A program made the translations under genes and the position numbers. DNA of 64,000 nucleotides from Limnobaculum zhutongyuii (lineage in GTDB: Bacteria > Pseudomonadota > Gammaproteobacteria > Enterobacterales > Enterobacteriaceae): contig NZ_CP034752.1 in NCBI RefSeq assembly GCF_004295645.1, forward strand, positions 4,558,001 through 4,622,000. Direction: 5' to 3'. Below the pieces are notes generated by a model, which saw nothing but the letters and a program-made list of their open reading frames with translations, ran no database searches and was not told where the DNA came from. Shown piece after piece: positions 34,300 to 45,614 of this stretch (position 1 is its first letter; each line of letters starts with the position of its first letter).

Positions 34300-37200
34300 A
34301 TGATGCGTTTTTGCCCAAATTGCCACACGGAACGTGCATTAACAGAAATTTTCTGTGAGGGGCACATCGACCATCATCCCTGCGGTTGGGATCTCTCTTC
34401 GGAACCTATTCATGCCGAAGGCTGGCGGCCCATTGCCATTATCAGCGCTGAGGATGTGGTTGAGGAAACCGTTGAAAGCGTAGTTACCCAATCAGCAGCT
34501 ATCCATTGCCAAAACGGCCATCTGATGGAAGAAGGCGATTTGATTTGTATGGAGTGCGGTGCGGATGCCGCCACGCCAGATTATTCAGATGCTTCATCTT
34601 TCGGGCCTGTGGACGTCGCCGATACTCATGCCGTGACCTGTATCGGTAACTGGCAAATACTGCGCCGTATAAACCGTAATGACAGTATTCGTGAGCGCTA
34701 TCAGGCACTGCACCAGCAAAGCGGTCAGCAAGGTGTATTAACCCTGTATACCTATGGTGCTGAACCTGATCCGGCCATCTATGAAGTGATCCGCAGGCTG
34801 CCCCGTGAGCATGTGCCGGATATTATAGAAACTGGTCGCTGGAACGATCGGGCCTGGCAGGTGGCTGAGGAGCTGACCGGCGGTTCACTGGCAGATTCCG
34901 CAACCCGGGGTGACTTTTGGCTGCCGGATGAAATTCCTCATATTGTCCGCGAGCTGGGCAGTGCGTTATCCAGTTTTTCTGAGCATGGTTTGCGCCACCG
35001 TGATCTTCGCCCTGGCAACCTGTTGATCCGCACCCGCCATCCGCTGGATATCGTGATTATCGAGTTTGGCTCTGCCTGCCTGTCCGAGTTTGATTTGGAT
35101 ATTGTTTCTCCACTGGAAATTAGCCGCTATAGCGCACCCGAAACCTTAGCAGGTGGCGTAGCGGCCGCTTCGGACTGGTGGAGTCTGGGCATTATATTGC
35201 TGGAGCAGGTGACGCAGGGCCGTTGCTTTGAAAATATTCATCCTCATGCATTTCTCATTCAGGTATTGGCTAATGGCGTAACGCTGCCCGAAAGCCTCGA
35301 TGCCAATTTGCGCCTTTTGCTGCGAGGGTTATTAACCCGCGATCGTCACCAGCGCTGGCAGTGGCCAGAAGTACAGGCCTGGCTGGATGGTCGACCAGTA
35401 GCGGTGGCGGATGAGACCCTATCTGTCTCTGGTCACCAAAATTTTGGTATCACGCTAAACCAGCAGCACTATACCCAGCCAGCTATTTTTGCCTTAGCCG
35501 CCGCCAGACAACAATGCTGGCAGGAAGCGCTGGAGCTAATGCAACGCGGAGTGATAACGTCATGGGCACAGCAGGCGGGCTTGGCTGACGGGTTATTGAG
35601 TATGTTACAACAGGTGGCTGAACTGACGGATTTGGATGATAACTACCGTCTGATGCTGGTGTTAAAACTGCTGAACCCCAATATGCCGCTGATTCTTCAG
35701 GGGGAGATTGTAACGCCAGGCTGGCTGCTGGAGCATCCGCTGGAAGGCTATGCGTTATTACTCAGCCCATTGCCCGATTTACTTGGTCAGATGGAATCGG
35801 GCCATTGGCTGTCACAAATAAAAATACGGCAGGTAAAGGTTCGACAGCGGGGGAAAAGTCTGCGAATCGCCTTTGATGAAGAGGCATTGCGCATTCATTT
35901 ATTGGCCACTTCCCGGGCTCGGCTGTTGGCTATTTGGGAGGAGCAGCGCAAGCTGTTTCCGGATACCACCCATAGCGGGTTGAGGACGCTGATCGACAGG
36001 CGTAACCTGAATGAAGATGAGCTGATTCTGCTGTTAAGTGCTGATATCGGGCAGTTTACCTCAGCGGAAAGCTTACTGGTGCAAGCCAGCGCGTTAGCCG
36101 AGCGCTACAACGTGATGAATTTCGATCGGGAAGAATTACGCACGTTACTGGCGCTTCCCCGCACCGATATTTATCAGCAATTAGCCGATCGTCTGGATGG
36201 TTTTAACCGCTGTAATATTGCCGATATTGATAGCTGGGCCGAGCGCTTTTTACTGACGCGTCGTCTGCCGCTGGAACAGGTGCTGGTGATGCTGGCGATA
36301 CCGCCAGAACACTGGATGGTGCCGGAAAAACAGCGCTATATTCATCAGGTTCTGGATTTCTTTACTCGAAAAATTACCGCCTCCACCATGCGCGGCTCAC
36401 TGGTTCGTATGAGTATCAGCCCCCACGCAGGGCGAGTGGACCTCTATGAACTGGGTGGAGAGAAAAAGAGTTCAGAAGCGCTGCTTAACCATCTGCTGAC
36501 GCGTAATCGACAGGCGATTCCTGTCGATAGTCAAACTCTGCTGGATAATGAGCTGGTGAGTGGACGCTTACGGACCCTGAATTCCCAGACCCAGCTCTAT
36601 ATGCGAGATACCGGCATTAACGGTATGTATCTCGGCTTCCCTTTCCTGTTGATTAATACCCAGCCTAAGCAGATGAAACCGCGCATTGCACCACTGTTGT
36701 TGTGGCCGGTGAATATCAATATGGAAGCGGGTATTCGTGGGGTTGCCAGCCTGCGTTTCGATCACGATCGTGGCGCAGTACGTTTAAACCCGGCACTGGA
36801 GAACTTTGTTGGTATTCCGGCAATAAAACGCTGGCAGGAAGTAGCAGATCAATTGTTGAGTCAGGCGGCTTTAAGCGTCGAAGAGGTGATGGAGAGCTTC
36901 TCCACCCTGGTGGCCGCCCGGGAGAATCAACTGGTCAGGTTACCGCCGCTGGATGTCGAAGTGCCGGAAAACGCCAGTCAGCTGGTGTGTTCTGCGGTAT
37001 TGTTTCATGCCTCGTTTATTGGTCAGGCGATCAGTGAAGATTTACGCCAGCTCAGTACTCAGTCTCCGGGAGGAACATCGCTGGAAACGGCTCTGGGCCT
37101 GAATTCTGATGTTCATACCGTAGGGCAGCCTGTCAACGCGGGTGAATGCTATTTTACCGCCGCCAGCGATCCTTCTCAGGAGTCTGCGGTTCTGGCTGCC

Positions 37201-40200
37201 CGTAATGCGCCGGGATTATTGATTGAAGGGCCTCCGGGAACCGGTAAGAGCCAGACTATCGTTAATATGGTGGCAGATGCCATTGGCCAGAAACGCAGTC
37301 TGTTGATTATCTGCCAGAAGCCAGCGGCACTGGAAGTGGTGTTTAAGCGCATCATGGCGGGTGGATTGGGCGATCGCATTGTGATGGTAAAAGATGCGCA
37401 AAAAGATCGCGATACGATTATTCGCAACGTGCGTGCTCAGCTCGAGACGTTGTATAAACCGGCAGAAACCAGCGACGTTAACCCATGGGTCATGTCCAGA
37501 GAAAAGAGCGGGCGCCATCTCGATCGGCTGGAACAGGATCTGGATAGTTACTATCAGGCTTTGTATTAATCAGATGAGCAGACGGGTATCAGTTACCGTT
37601 CACTGTTAGGTGAGCTAATGATGCTGGAGGCCTGTCAGGAGCGTCTGGATATCCCTGCACTACAACCGATATTGCAGCATTGTACTCTTGAACAAATTGA
37701 AGATATTAAACGGGCAATTATTCCCGGCATTGCGCTATGGCTGGAAGCGAATTACGAGCAAAGCCCGCTGGTGCAACTGAGTCCTTTCTTATCGAATCAG
37801 GCAACGTTGCTTGATTTCACGGGTCGCTTTGAACAGTTTTGTCAGGCAGAGCAGCAAAGAGATGTGATTCTGGCTAACCCACATCGTGCTTTTGAGGTAA
37901 TGGATGAGCATCAACATCGGGAAAGTTTGGCCAATTGCCGAACATCACTGGCACGGCTAACTTCCGTCGAGTGGGAGAATCTGGCCCGATGGTTACCGCT
38001 GTTTTTCGCTTATAACGGCAGTATTGTGCAGGGTGAGCAGATATTAGCTCAGCTGGAGCAATTATCCGGTCGGTTACAGCAAATAGACTCCTTTGGCAGT
38101 GACCAACTGCTGTTTGAACCGCTGGCTCATTGTGATAGCCAGCTGCTGTTACAGCTGATTGCCGCTGCAACGGCAGAAACAGAAAAACGCGGATTCCTTC
38201 AGGCACTGAATCCGTTTTACTATCTGCGTCGCGGTAAATTGCGAGCTTTTTTATTGCAACAAGGGCTACACAGTAGCCATGACACCGTGGTTCGTTTGCT
38301 GATTTCTGCTCGTTCAGAACAGCAATGGCGCGGAGTCAGAGCCGAGCTTAACCGTCTGCATCAGCGTTTGGGACTGCCGCAAGTCGGGCTGCTGGACAGT
38401 CTGGAGCTGACTAATCAGTTGGGTTCTACCCTGCGGGATTTTCGGCGCAGTGCTTCACTGTATCAGCCGCTGTCTATTTCTCCGGACGTTAACCGATTAG
38501 TACCGGCGATTATTGAACGTCAGCAAGCGGGTTTTGATGGGGAATGCGAGGAAGTTGCTGCCGCTATTAGCCGCTGTCAGGCACGGGCTGCAAGCTTAAG
38601 CGCACTGGAAAACCTGCGGGGCTGGCTGGAAGCATCGGCAACTGACAAATTTACTTTAGCGGTTAATCAGAACCATCCTCTGACTGACGCACTTGATGCT
38701 ATTACGGCTGCGTTACCGTCTCTGGCAGCTTATCAACAGTTCCGCCCTGTGGCTGCTCAACTGGATAACACTTGCTTAACGGTGCTGGGGATTTTGCGGC
38801 AGCAACAGGCGATTCTGAACGATTTCAATCAGTCGCAGCTGGAACTGGTAGTGGCACGGGCGCTGGATCGCGAAGTGCGTTTAGTCTGGAAACAGCAGAT
38901 GGAGTGGCGCTTACCCATATTGTTGCAGGAGCAAACCACCCTCAATGACAAGATTGAACAGTTGGCCAATGCGGATAGTCAGATGAGGGCGCTGAACCGA
39001 CTGGAACTTACTGAAGTTATCAAAACCAACCATATTAGCCCATTGCGGGCATGGGAAGAGATCACCCGCCTGACGGGGAAACGGGCACGGCGATTACGGG
39101 AGTTTATGGATCAGGGAACGACTCTGGGATTGATGCAACTACGTCCTGTGTGGTTGATGACGCCGGACGTTGCCAGCCAGGTATTACCGTTAAAGGCCGG
39201 GCTGTTTGATACGGTAATTTATGATGAAGCCTCGCAGATGCCGGTAGAGTATGCGTTGCCTACCCTGTTTCGCAGCCGGAATATGGTCGTCAGCGGCGAT
39301 GAGAAACAGATGCCGCCATCCACCTTCTTCTCCGGCAGGGGTATTGTCGACGACGATGATAATGAAGATGAGCTGGAGGTAGAAGATACTCAGCAGGAAG
39401 CCGCCGCAGAGAGTTGGAACTATCGACAAATTAACGATTGTCCGGACTTGCTGCATCTGGCCCGCACCGTCTTGCCGGTACAAACTCTGGAGATTCACTA
39501 TCGTTCTGCCTATCGGGAACTGATTAATTTCTCCAACCATGCATTCTATGAGAATCGCTTAAATATCCCAGTACAGCACTCTAGCAAAGTGATTGATGCC
39601 GTTAAGCCGGTCTCTTTGATGATGGTGAATGGCCTGTACCAAAATCAGAGCAACCAGCAGGAAGCGGAACAGGTTGCCATTACGCTGGCGGAAATCTGGC
39701 AACAGCCTTACGTCCAGCGTCCTTCCGTTGGTGTGGTTACCTTTAACCAGAAGCAGGCTCAGCTTATTCAAAATGTCCTTGAGGCAAAAGCGGAGCAGGA
39801 TGAAGGGTTCCGTTAGGCTTACTATGAAGAGCAGCAACGTCTGGAAGATGATGAGGATATGTCGTTCTTTGTGAAAAATGTGGAAAACGTTCAGGGAGAT
39901 GAGCGGGATGTGATTATTTTCTCCACCACCTTTGGGCGTAACCGGCAGGGTACCTTCCGGCGTAATTTCGGTATTCTTGGTCAGCAGGGCGGCGAGCGGC
40001 GGTTAAACGTTGCCATTACCCGAGCCAGAAAACAGGTAATGATCATGTCTTCCATGCCAATTGAAGAGATTTCAGATCTGCTCTCTACTCGTCGCCAGCC
40101 TGATATTCCTCGCGATTTTCTGCAAGGCTATCTGGAATACGCCCGTAGCCTGTCGGCGAGTGAATTTGCCAGTAGTCAGACGCTACTAACACGAATGCAT

Positions 40201-40611
40201 CGGACAGAATTAGCCAGCAGAGCGCAGACCGGGCAACATGATGGCTTTATTGCGTCGGTTGTGGAGTATATTCACTCTCAGGGGTGGCTGATTGCGGAGT
40301 CCCGTCAGGAAGGCGCTTTTTACTTTGACTGTATTATTGAAGATCCGCAAACGGGACGCTATCTGTTAGGAATTGAGTGCGATATGCCTCGTCATGGCCT
40401 GTTGCAACATGCCCGAGCTCGTGAGTTATGGCGTCCGTCAGTACTGAAGCGGGTTGCACCATTCCGCCATCGTATCTCAATACAGAATTGGTATAACAAT
40501 GGCCCGCAGGAAAAGACTCGGTTAAAACAGGCCATTTTGCAGGCAATCAATGCGCAACAGCCTGAGGCTGTCATCACTACCTCTCAAAACATAAGCGAGG
40601 AAAATCCATGA
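34300..40611 (+). pseudogene. Giant zinc-ribbon/kinase-like/SF1 helicase/nuclease protein with two in-frame stops
   Basis: One frame of 2,103 codons broken only by TAA at 37567 and TAG at 39814, with homology continuing across both. In order: zinc ribbons at residues 5-30 and about 68-90 (CPNC, CQNGH, CMECG); a protein-kinase-like domain about 110-370 (HRDLRPGNLL near 232, SAPE, SDWWSLG); a long helical part; helicase Walker A GPPGTGKS near 977-984; motif II IYDEAS near 1639; GDEKQMPP near 1663; GDERDV and NVAITRARK near 1866-1905; and a C-terminal Vsr/MTES_1575-like nuclease (FDCII ... GIECD). The kinase part lacks an obvious VAIK lysine and has EFG for DFG. ATG 37618 (AGGTGAG upstream) and ATG 39859 could restart translation, giving split proteins. 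It ends in a four-base overlap with the next gene. Confidence 0.8.
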
Positions 40612-41975
40612 GTTCATCAGTACATATTATTCGAGCCAGAAGTGAAGATATTGCAGAATATCGCCGTTCTATGGCCTGTCTGAGCGCGCTGATGAAGCAA
40701 TGGGAGGCGGTTAACCGACAATCCAGTGATGTGGATGTACTGAAGATTGAACAAATACGTCAGCGCTTTCAGGAAATGAAGCAATATCAAAAGGATATTC
40801 GCCAGTATAGCGCAGATGCATTTGCCCATTTAACCGGGCAGATCCCCGGCATGATTGAGTTTGTGGGTCAGGATATTGAACAGATGCAGGAAGCGCTGAT
40901 TGAACAACATACCGTACAACGCCAGCATCAGCGTGCGCAGCAGGAAAATGCGGCAATGTTGTTGAACCTCCTGCAGCAACGAATGCCGGAACAGCAAACG
41001 TTATTACAGCAGCTTGCTGAAGTGACAAAAGGCGAGCAAACCAGCAGCGCAGAAAAAGTATTAAGTCAGGCGGTATTGATGATGAGCCAGCAACCCGCCC
41101 GCCTGACGGAAGCCCAGCGGACGATGGATCAGCGTTTGAAAGAGTCAGCCCCTGAGGAGCAGCTGGCGATATCTCAACAGGATGACCATCACACCCGTCA
41201 AGCTTTACAGCGCATTGACCGGCATATTGCCGAACTGGCGGTACTGGACCCTCAGCAGGAGATTGCCTCCTTTATTCACCGTGCTGCAGAACTGGATCGG
41301 CTGACGCAAGATCCGAACTGGAACCTGTTAACGGATTCATTGATTCTGGATTTGGCTCAGGCGACCCGCCATGCCAGAACGCTGGCAGAAAAAACACAGC
41401 AGCTCGGTTTACTGATTGCCGGGCTTGAGAGCTATCACTCTTCCGAAATATCAGCACTGATTGAGAAGCTGAATCTGGTACTTACTTGCCGCGAGCTACA
41501 GCCACTGATTGAAGCTATTGCTACCGCTCAGGCTGCCACAGAACAACAGCAGCAGAATATTGCCGCGTTAGCCAGACGCGAAGCGATTCTTGATGGGCTG
41601 GCAAAATTGGGATATGAAGTTCGTGAGAGCGATGCGGAAGTATGGCTGGATGATGGCAAAGTCGTGATTCGCAAATCAGCGACGCCGGGCTATGGCCTGG
41701 AATTAGCGGGTGCTAAAGGAAGCGAACGTTTTCAGGTTCGGGCGGTGGCGTTTTCAGAACAGCGGGATACCCAACGTGATGCCGACATTGAGTCAATCTG
41801 GTGTGGTGAACACCAGCAGCTTCAGCAGATACTGGCAGAAACTGGCGATACTTTAACTGTAGAACGCGCTATGGCGGCGGGGGCTTCACCCCTTAAAGTT
41901 GCCCGACCGGCAGATGCCCCTGCGGAACAGGCTGATTACCATCATCGTGGCGAGGGGAGCCGTAGTCTTGACTAA
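40608..41975 (+). CDS. Coiled-coil protein, last gene of the AAA+/radical SAM/helicase unit
   Basis: 455 residues, no named family recognised. Nearly all of residues 10-340 is Gln/Glu/Leu-rich helix with long coiled-coil potential (QQERAQQENAAMLL-like stretches, many Gln). The last ~110 residues form a small folded part (YEVRESDAEVWLDDGKVVIRK, GYGLELAGAKGSERFQVRAVAF). No membrane segment or signal peptide. ATGA overlap with the helicase stop shows tight coupling, so it probably serves as a structural or regulatory partner of that protein. Confidence 0.82.
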   Translation: MSSSVHIIRARSEDIAEYRRSMACLSALMKQWEAVNRQSSDVDVLKIEQIRQRFQEMKQYQKDIRQYSADAFAHLTGQIPGMIEFVGQDIEQMQEALIEQHTVQRQHQRAQQENAAMLLNLLQQRMPEQQTLLQQLAEVTKGEQTSSAEKVLSQAVLMMSQQPARLTEAQRTMDQRLKESAPEEQLAISQQDDHHTRQALQRIDRHIAELAVLDPQQEIASFIHRAAELDRLTQDPNWNLLTDSLILDLAQATRHARTLAEKTQQLGLLIAGLESYHSSEISALIEKLNLVLTCRELQPLIEAIATAQAATEQQQQNIAALARREAILDGLAKLGYEVRESDAEVWLDDGKVVIRKSATPGYGLELAGAKGSERFQVRAVAFSEQRDTQRDADIESIWCGEHQQLQQILAETGDTLTVERAMAAGASPLKVARPADAPAEQADYHHRGEGSRSLD

Positions 41976-42188
41976 GGTGGGTTGTTATACTGAGTAGCGG
42001 AGATGGATGACAAACTTTAATAAATCAGCGCCTGCGAATATTCCGACCGTAAAAACACTGTGCTTATATCGGCACCGATAGCGGTCGGTAAACTGTCTGT
42101 ACTCAACTGAACAAATCAGACTTTGTCATCATATAATGAGCAACTTGTATTTCAGCCACTAAATTAACAGACCAGGGAGCAGATCGAG

Positions 42189-42755
42189 ATGGAATTACTG
42201 ATTACGATTGTGGTTATCATTTTTGTTGTACTGGCGCTGGGTGGCTGGGCAATAAGTATTTATAACCGTTTAGTGGCGCTGCGTAATAATATTGATGCGT
42301 CTTTTGCCAATATTGATGTGATTTTAAAGCAGCGTGCAGACCAAATCCCCGCCTTGATTCAGGTGGTCTCTAAAGCCATGTCCCATGAGCAAGAGACCTT
42401 TACCAGCTTAAGTGAAGCCAGAGCGGCTTATCTGAATGCAGGTTCAATAAAAGATAAGGTGGATGCGGCCAATCAGATGGAAACAGCTTTAAAATCGGTG
42501 ATTGCCATTTCAGAAAATTATCCAACACTTATTTCTGGTGAAACCTTTATTGAGTTGCAAAAATCGGTTAGTGAAGTTGAGGATAAAATTGCTCATCGCC
42601 GCGAATTCTTTAATGATGCCGTCAATCTCTATAATATTGGTATTGCACTGTTTCCTGATGTGTTGTGTGCCAAAGCGATGGGCTACCAACGGATGTCGAT
42701 GCTAAAAATCAATGCTGAAGAGACCGCTTATGATGGCGTTAAATTTAACAGCTAA
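42189..42755 (+). CDS. LemA family membrane protein (first of three)
   Basis: 188 residues. One N-terminal membrane helix (LITIVVIIFVVLALGGWAI) is followed by a LemA helical domain with conserved YNRLVALRNNIDASFANIDV, LKQRADQIPALI, AISENYP, DKIAHRREFFNDAVNLYN and FPDVL. LemA proteins are membrane-anchored with the helical domain usually placed outside the cytoplasm; their function is not settled. It has its own 213-base upstream gap and is followed by a dyad at 42777-42798 (TTTGGGGA/TCCCCAAA). Confidence 0.92.
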   Translation: MELLITIVVIIFVVLALGGWAISIYNRLVALRNNIDASFANIDVILKQRADQIPALIQVVSKAMSHEQETFTSLSEARAAYLNAGSIKDKVDAANQMETALKSVIAISENYPTLISGETFIELQKSVSEVEDKIAHRREFFNDAVNLYNIGIALFPDVLCAKAMGYQRMSMLKINAEETAYDGVKFNS

Positions 42756-43040
42756 CCATTCCTGCCATTATTAATCTTTGGGGATAATTGTCCCCAAATA
42801 TTTACCTGCATTGCTAATATATAGTCCTCTAATATATTTATTAATTAGTTATTATATTTGTTTTTATTTTTATAATTAATTTAATACTCTAAAAACACGA
42901 TTATAATAACCTTTATTTATTATTTAAATTAAATATAAATAATTGAGCTAATAAATAAGCTATTTGTGCTTAAAGAGTTGTTAGTGGCGTATGGTAATCG
43001 TATATTCGTTTTTCAGGATGTGAAATTTTGGAGAAACGGC
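42756..43040. other. AT-rich gap before waaY
   Basis: 285 bases with a weak dyad (42777-42798) and a very AT-rich middle. An open frame from a GTG at 42966 runs into waaY, but its first 25 codons do not match the WaaY N-terminus. No other gene seen. Confidence 0.5.
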
Positions 43041-43760
43041 ATGATCGTATCACGTCGCCTGCATGGCTATCATGTGCACTCCAGACAACCTGATGATAGG
43101 TATTTATCTGTTTTTGATGATTTTATGCATGGAAAGATATCTATTATTAAGGTGATGAGGAGTAATTATAAAACTAAGGTTTGGTTAATTGACACCGACT
43201 GGGGAAAATTTGTACTTAAAATATTTGTTCCTAAACAAAAAAAATTAGAACGCGTTATAAAGTCTATTTTCAAACGTAATTACTACGTTCAGTTAATTCG
43301 CCAAATAAATAGGGTTCGTAAACGCGGCTTGAACGCGCCAAATGATTTCTATTTGCTGGCAACGAAAAAAACCTTCAATTATGTCAGCACCTATATCATG
43401 CTGGTTGAGTATATTGAGGGAACTGAACTGTGGAACATGCCAGAGATTACTGATGAGCTTAAGCAGGATGCAAAACAATTAATAGATGAGCTACATCAGC
43501 ACGATATGATTTCGGGTGATACCAATGGTGGTAATTTTTTTGTTACCGACCAAGGGCTAAGAATTATTGATTTATCAGGGAAGAACTGCAACTTTATTCG
43601 TCGGGCAGAAGATCGCATCGATTTAGAGAAGCGGCTGGGTATTCAAAATACCCAGAAAGATTTGGGCTACTATATTGTTACCTGGCGCACAAATATTCGA
43701 GCTTATCTGAAAGAGTTCCGGATGCGGTTAAAATCGCGAGCTGATAGCATTTCACACTAA
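43041..43760 (+). CDS. waaY: WaaY (RfaY), LPS core heptose II kinase
   Basis: 239 residues against about 232 in E. coli. It should phosphorylate heptose II of the LPS inner core on the cytoplasmic side. Kinase-like motifs are KVWLIDTDWGKFVLKIF, the catalytic-loop analogue SGDTNGGNFF (His of HGD replaced by Ser, as I recall in E. coli WaaY) and the metal-binding IIDLSGK. ATG 43041 is chosen because GGAG lies seven bases upstream and MIVSRRLHGY aligns with the known N-terminus. It stands alone, without any waa glycosyltransferase next to it. Confidence 0.9.
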   Translation: MIVSRRLHGYHVHSRQPDDRYLSVFDDFMHGKISIIKVMRSNYKTKVWLIDTDWGKFVLKIFVPKQKKLERVIKSIFKRNYYVQLIRQINRVRKRGLNAPNDFYLLATKKTFNYVSTYIMLVEYIEGTELWNMPEITDELKQDAKQLIDELHQHDMISGDTNGGNFFVTDQGLRIIDLSGKNCNFIRRAEDRIDLEKRLGIQNTQKDLGYYIVTWRTNIRAYLKEFRMRLKSRADSISH

Positions 43761-43762
43761 TC

Positions 43763-43795
43763 GAAGTCGTCAGTTATTAATATAGCTGACGACTT
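43763..43795. terminator. Bidirectional hairpin between convergent genes
   Basis: GAAGTCGTCAG (43763-43773) pairs perfectly with CTGACGACTTC (43785-43795). It starts three bases after the waaY stop and lies mostly within the last codons of the convergent minus-strand gene, so it can serve both transcripts. Confidence 0.65.
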
Positions 43796-44513
43796 CTTCC
43801 ATCAAATACTGATGTTCTCCCTCATTCCATAACCTGACTCGCTGACGAATGTCGTCTCGCTGAGAGGCGGTTAGTTGATAACGATGGATGTTTTCCTGTA
43901 TCTGATTTTTTCGTTCGGCATAATGTTGCAACAGTGTCTGCTGCTGCGGTTCATCATTACTGTCATCGCTCTGTTGCTGTAAAAATACAGCGCTCAGCGT
44001 TAAGAAAACGCACTGTAGTATCGCCAGGTATTCTGTCTGTTGTGAGTTTTTCGCCCTATCCGGAGAGAACATGTCGGCCAGATCTTCCGCAGCTTCTACG
44101 CTGTCAAACTGTAGAGCATAGAAGTAGTGCATTAACATCGGGGCGGTATGGCGCCGGCTATGGGATATCCGCGCCAGTGAGAGGTGACAGAATGCTAACT
44201 GATGAAGGTTAGTCTCAATATTTTCACTTTGGCTGTAACGCTCCACTAATTGTTCAAATATTGTGGCGGCTTTATTCAGATCTTGTTCAACGGTGTTACC
44301 TGATAAATACAGCTGCGCCTGTACCAGATAAGCTGGCAGGTAATCCCTCGCCAAGAGTTTATTCAGCCAGTACCAAAGTTGCTGTGGTTGTGGCTGTTCT
44401 GTCAGATAGAAGTCGGTAAGTACCAGCATACAGGCCGGTTCGTCAGTCTGTTCCGCTATCTTTATCAGGTGCTGTTCTTTGGTTTCGGAAGAATGTAGTG
44501 ATTTTTCTATCAT
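43770..44513 (-). CDS. Helical-repeat (Sel1/TPR-like) protein of unknown function
   Basis: 247 residues, alpha-helical throughout. Stretches such as LARDYLPAYLVQAQLYLSG with DLNKAATIFEQLVE and HQLAFCHLSLARISHSRRH look like Sel1/TPR units. No signal peptide or enzyme motif. It is transcribed away from yceM and towards waaY. A role as a protein-protein adaptor fits the fold only. Confidence 0.75.
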   Translation of the reverse strand: MIEKSLHSSETKEQHLIKIAEQTDEPACMLVLTDFYLTEQPQPQQLWYWLNKLLARDYLPAYLVQAQLYLSGNTVEQDLNKAATIFEQLVERYSQSENIETNLHQLAFCHLSLARISHSRRHTAPMLMHYFYALQFDSVEAAEDLADMFSPDRAKNSQQTEYLAILQCVFLTLSAVFLQQQSDDSNDEPQQQTLLQHYAERKNQIQENIHRYQLTASQRDDIRQRVRLWNEGEHQYLMEEVVSYINN

Positions 44514-44627
44514 TTTAAATGGCGGAATCTTTTTATAATCAATGTGACGACAGGAATTGATGAGGGAACCTTACCTGCTTCGTATAAACTAAATCATATC
44601 AGAAACTTTTTATTCTCTGGAGAGATG

Positions 44628-45548
44628 ATGTCTCAATTACGCATTGGTATTGCCGGGTTGGGGGGTATTGCTCAAAAAGCCTATTTACCGATCCTGAGTC
44701 GGGCTGAAAATTGGGCTCTGACTGGGGCTTTTTCGCCAAATCAGCAAAAGGCCAGAGTGATTTGCGATAGCTACCGTATTCCTTGCTTTTCCAGCCTGTC
44801 TGAACTGACTCACCATTGCGATGCGGTTTTTGTTCACAGCAGTACCGCCAGCCACTTTCAGGTTGTTAGTGAATTACTAAAGCTGGGAGTTCATGTCTAT
44901 GTGGATAAGCCGCTGGCGGAAACGCTGGAACAATCGGAGCAGTTAATTGAACTGGCTCACCAGCAGCGAAAAATGTTGATGGTGGGATTTAATCGACACT
45001 TTGCTCCGTTGTATCAGCAGCTTAAACAGAACATGGCTCAGGCTTCTTCTTTGCGTATGGATAAGCATCGTACCAATAGCGTAGGGCCAAACGATGTGCG
45101 CTTTACCATGCTGGATGATTACCTGCATGTTGTAGATACCGCTCTTTGGCTGGCTGGTCAGGGGGCTAAACTAATGAGCGAACAGCTGTTGAATAATCAG
45201 CAAAAACAGATGCTGTATGCTGAGCATCATTTTCGCTGTGGCAATACGATTGTTACCACCAGTATGCACCGACAGGCAGGCAGTCAGCGAGAAAGCATAC
45301 AGGCGGTCACCTCAGGGGCTATTTTTCAGGTTGATGATATGCGCCGCTGGCAGAGTGAAAGTGCGCAGGGAATCGTTGAATTACCGACACCCGGCTGGCT
45401 GACCACACTCGAACAGCGCGGCTTTGACGGGGCGATTCGCCATTTTGTTGAAGCGGTGAGCAATCAGACTCAACCAGAAACCTCTGGAGAACAAGCAATT
45501 TATGCGCAGCGGATTGTAGAGCAACTTCTGCAGAGCCGCAGTGAGTAA
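44628..45548 (+). CDS. yceM: YceM/MviM-like Gfo/Idh/MocA oxidoreductase
   Basis: 306 residues. The N-terminal Rossmann motif is GIAGLGGIAQKAYLP, followed by VFVHSSTASHFQVV and VDKPLAETLEQ, which carries the family EKP-type Lys, and a C-terminal dimerisation domain (SVGPNDVRFTMLDDYLHVVDTALWL). It closely follows the enterobacterial YceM (MviM) pattern; the physiological substrate is not known. Of the tandem ATGs at 44625 and 44628 the second gives proper spacing to GGAG at 44619. In E. coli the gene is near flgN and murJ; here those neighbours are absent. Confidence 0.9.
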   Translation: MSQLRIGIAGLGGIAQKAYLPILSRAENWALTGAFSPNQQKARVICDSYRIPCFSSLSELTHHCDAVFVHSSTASHFQVVSELLKLGVHVYVDKPLAETLEQSEQLIELAHQQRKMLMVGFNRHFAPLYQQLKQNMAQASSLRMDKHRTNSVGPNDVRFTMLDDYLHVVDTALWLAGQGAKLMSEQLLNNQQKQMLYAEHHFRCGNTIVTTSMHRQAGSQRESIQAVTSGAIFQVDDMRRWQSESAQGIVELPTPGWLTTLEQRGFDGAIRHFVEAVSNQTQPETSGEQAIYAQRIVEQLLQSRSE

Positions 45549-45614
45549 CCTAAAATAGAATTATGTTCCGGGATGAATTACCCGGCTTAACGCCCTACCA
45601 GCGAGGATAGGACT

